Source of the DNA: Limnobaculum zhutongyuii
GTDB taxonomy: Bacteria > Pseudomonadota > Gammaproteobacteria > Enterobacterales > Enterobacteriaceae
Length of the DNA: 64,000 bases
Direction: 5' to 3'
NCBI RefSeq assembly: GCF_004295645.1
Contig: NZ_CP034752.1
Location: forward strand, 3,410,001-3,474,000
Shown here: one piece after another, positions 63,504 through 64,000 of the stretch
Layout of the letters: the number at the start of each line of letters is the position of its first letter
Position numbering within the stretch: the first letter of the stretch is position 1
The notes under the pieces: model-generated
What the model saw: only the letters and a program-made list of their open reading frames with translations
Told to the model about the DNA's origin: nothing
Databases searched by the model: none
Made by a program: the position numbers and the translations under genes

Positions 63504-64000
63504 TAACCATCCGAGTTCATGTCAGGACGGAATACATCACCTTCAAGGCGGCATACCGTAGTTTCAATGGAACCATCAGAATAGAGATCGAGATAACGCC
63601 AGCCTGGCGCTAAGTCATCAATAGTAAAGTTAGTATAGTGGGGTTTAAATTGCACGCATGTAGAAGGCGAAGCCAACACTCGCCGTCCATTCCAGTCAAG
63701 ATCGAGATCCTGATGGATATGTCCGCATAACAGTGTTTTAGCCTGAGGATGTCTGTCGAGCACTTCCGCTAGCATATGGGCATTACGCAGGCTGTGTTGA
63801 TCCAGCCAGGTACAACCCGAAGAGTGAGGGTGGTGATGGAGCAAAATCAGGGCGTGACGATCGCTGTACTGTGTCAGTGAACGATCGAGCCAATTGAGTT
63901 GATATTCACTCAGTTCGCCGTGAGGTACGCCTAATACCTGACTATCCAGCAAAATAACATACCAGTCTTCGCCAAGCAGTACCTGTTTTGAAGGGAGAAT
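63500..64000 (-). CDS. cpdA: cAMP phosphodiesterase CpdA, C-terminal part
   Basis: Hydrolyses cyclic AMP. The last 166 residues are in the window (starting ILPSKQVLLGEDW); the rest lies past the right edge. Metal-binding motifs LLHHHPHSSGC and LCGHIHQDLD are present, and the end DMNSDGY aligns with E. coli CpdA. The apparent start at 63952 is internal. Confidence 0.95.
   Translation of the reverse strand: MLPSKQVLLGEDWYVILLDSQVLGVPHGELSEYQLNWLDRSLTQYSDRHALILLHHHPHSSGCTWLDQHSLRNAHMLAEVLDRHPQAKTLLCGHIHQDLDLDWNGRRVLASPSTCVQFKPHYTNFTIDDLAPGWRYLDLYSDGSIETTVCRLEGDVFRPDMNSDGY

Overview
The window is chromosomal DNA of a Gram-negative enterobacterium. parC, parE, yqiA, cpdA, plsC, ftsP, mtlADR, acnA, kdgT, kduID, eptB, tqsA, yegTUVW, ybhGFSR and yph-type genes are all present and their products align easily from memory with the E. 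coli proteins. The neighbour order differs from E. coli, and there are genus-type dispersed repeats, so this is not Escherichia itself. A member of Budviciaceae (Limnobaculum, Pragia, Budvicia) or a related family is a plausible but unproven guess. I saw no tRNA, rRNA, CRISPR array, prophage or complete insertion sequence.

Layout. Positions 1-4668 hold a chaperone-usher fimbrial locus with its own phase switch. On the minus strand it has the usher (cut by the window edge), a chaperone with an amber codon, a major subunit whose normal start is out of frame, a predicted 309-bp invertible promoter element, a FimB/FimE-type recombinase and a frameshifted LysR regulator. A second recombinase lies on the plus strand. 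Positions 4975-15154 hold surface and transport genes: a YiiG-like lipoprotein, two autotransporters, two MFS transporters and a small unknown protein. Positions 15505-20980 hold a methyltransferase with a small membrane ORF, then the mannitol operon mtlADR behind four CRP-type sites. Positions 21694-31135 hold bax, the yegTUV/yegW nucleoside-like cluster, an SDR plus acyl-CoA-ligase pair, and tqsA. Positions 31393-38419 hold acnA and the ketodeoxyuronate genes kdgT, an NTF2-like periplasmic protein, kduI and kduD, with a clear KdgR operator. Positions 38566-48428 hold a DUF3828 protein, eptB and a sugar locus (MFS porter, aldose epimerase, YphG-like giant, YphH-like ROK regulator). Positions 48824-55713 hold a LuxR-type AHL receptor without a visible synthase, a DoxX protein and the ybhGFSR exporter. 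Positions 55930-64000 hold ftsP, plsC, parC, parE, yqiA and cpdA (cut by the window edge).

Most interesting points. (1) A fimS-like switch is visible: perfect 8-bp inverted repeats (TTGGAACA) 309 bp apart between recombinase and subunit gene, with a consensus promoter just inside one repeat pointing away from the fimbrial genes, so the assembly is in the OFF state. (2) Three of the fimbrial-locus genes carry single-base lesions, one of them at a slippery A7 tract directly after the subunit start codon. (3) Two intergenic elements (about 21356-21532 and 26441-26594) share a four-stem architecture in which stem sequences differ but pairing is kept, which suggests a conserved structured RNA or DNA element. 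(4) A second repeat family built on TTCCGRCCG arms occurs at 21011, 34146, 34389 (inverted), 41118 and 55732, mostly between convergent genes. (5) A 13.9-copy heptamer tract lies at 21225-21321.
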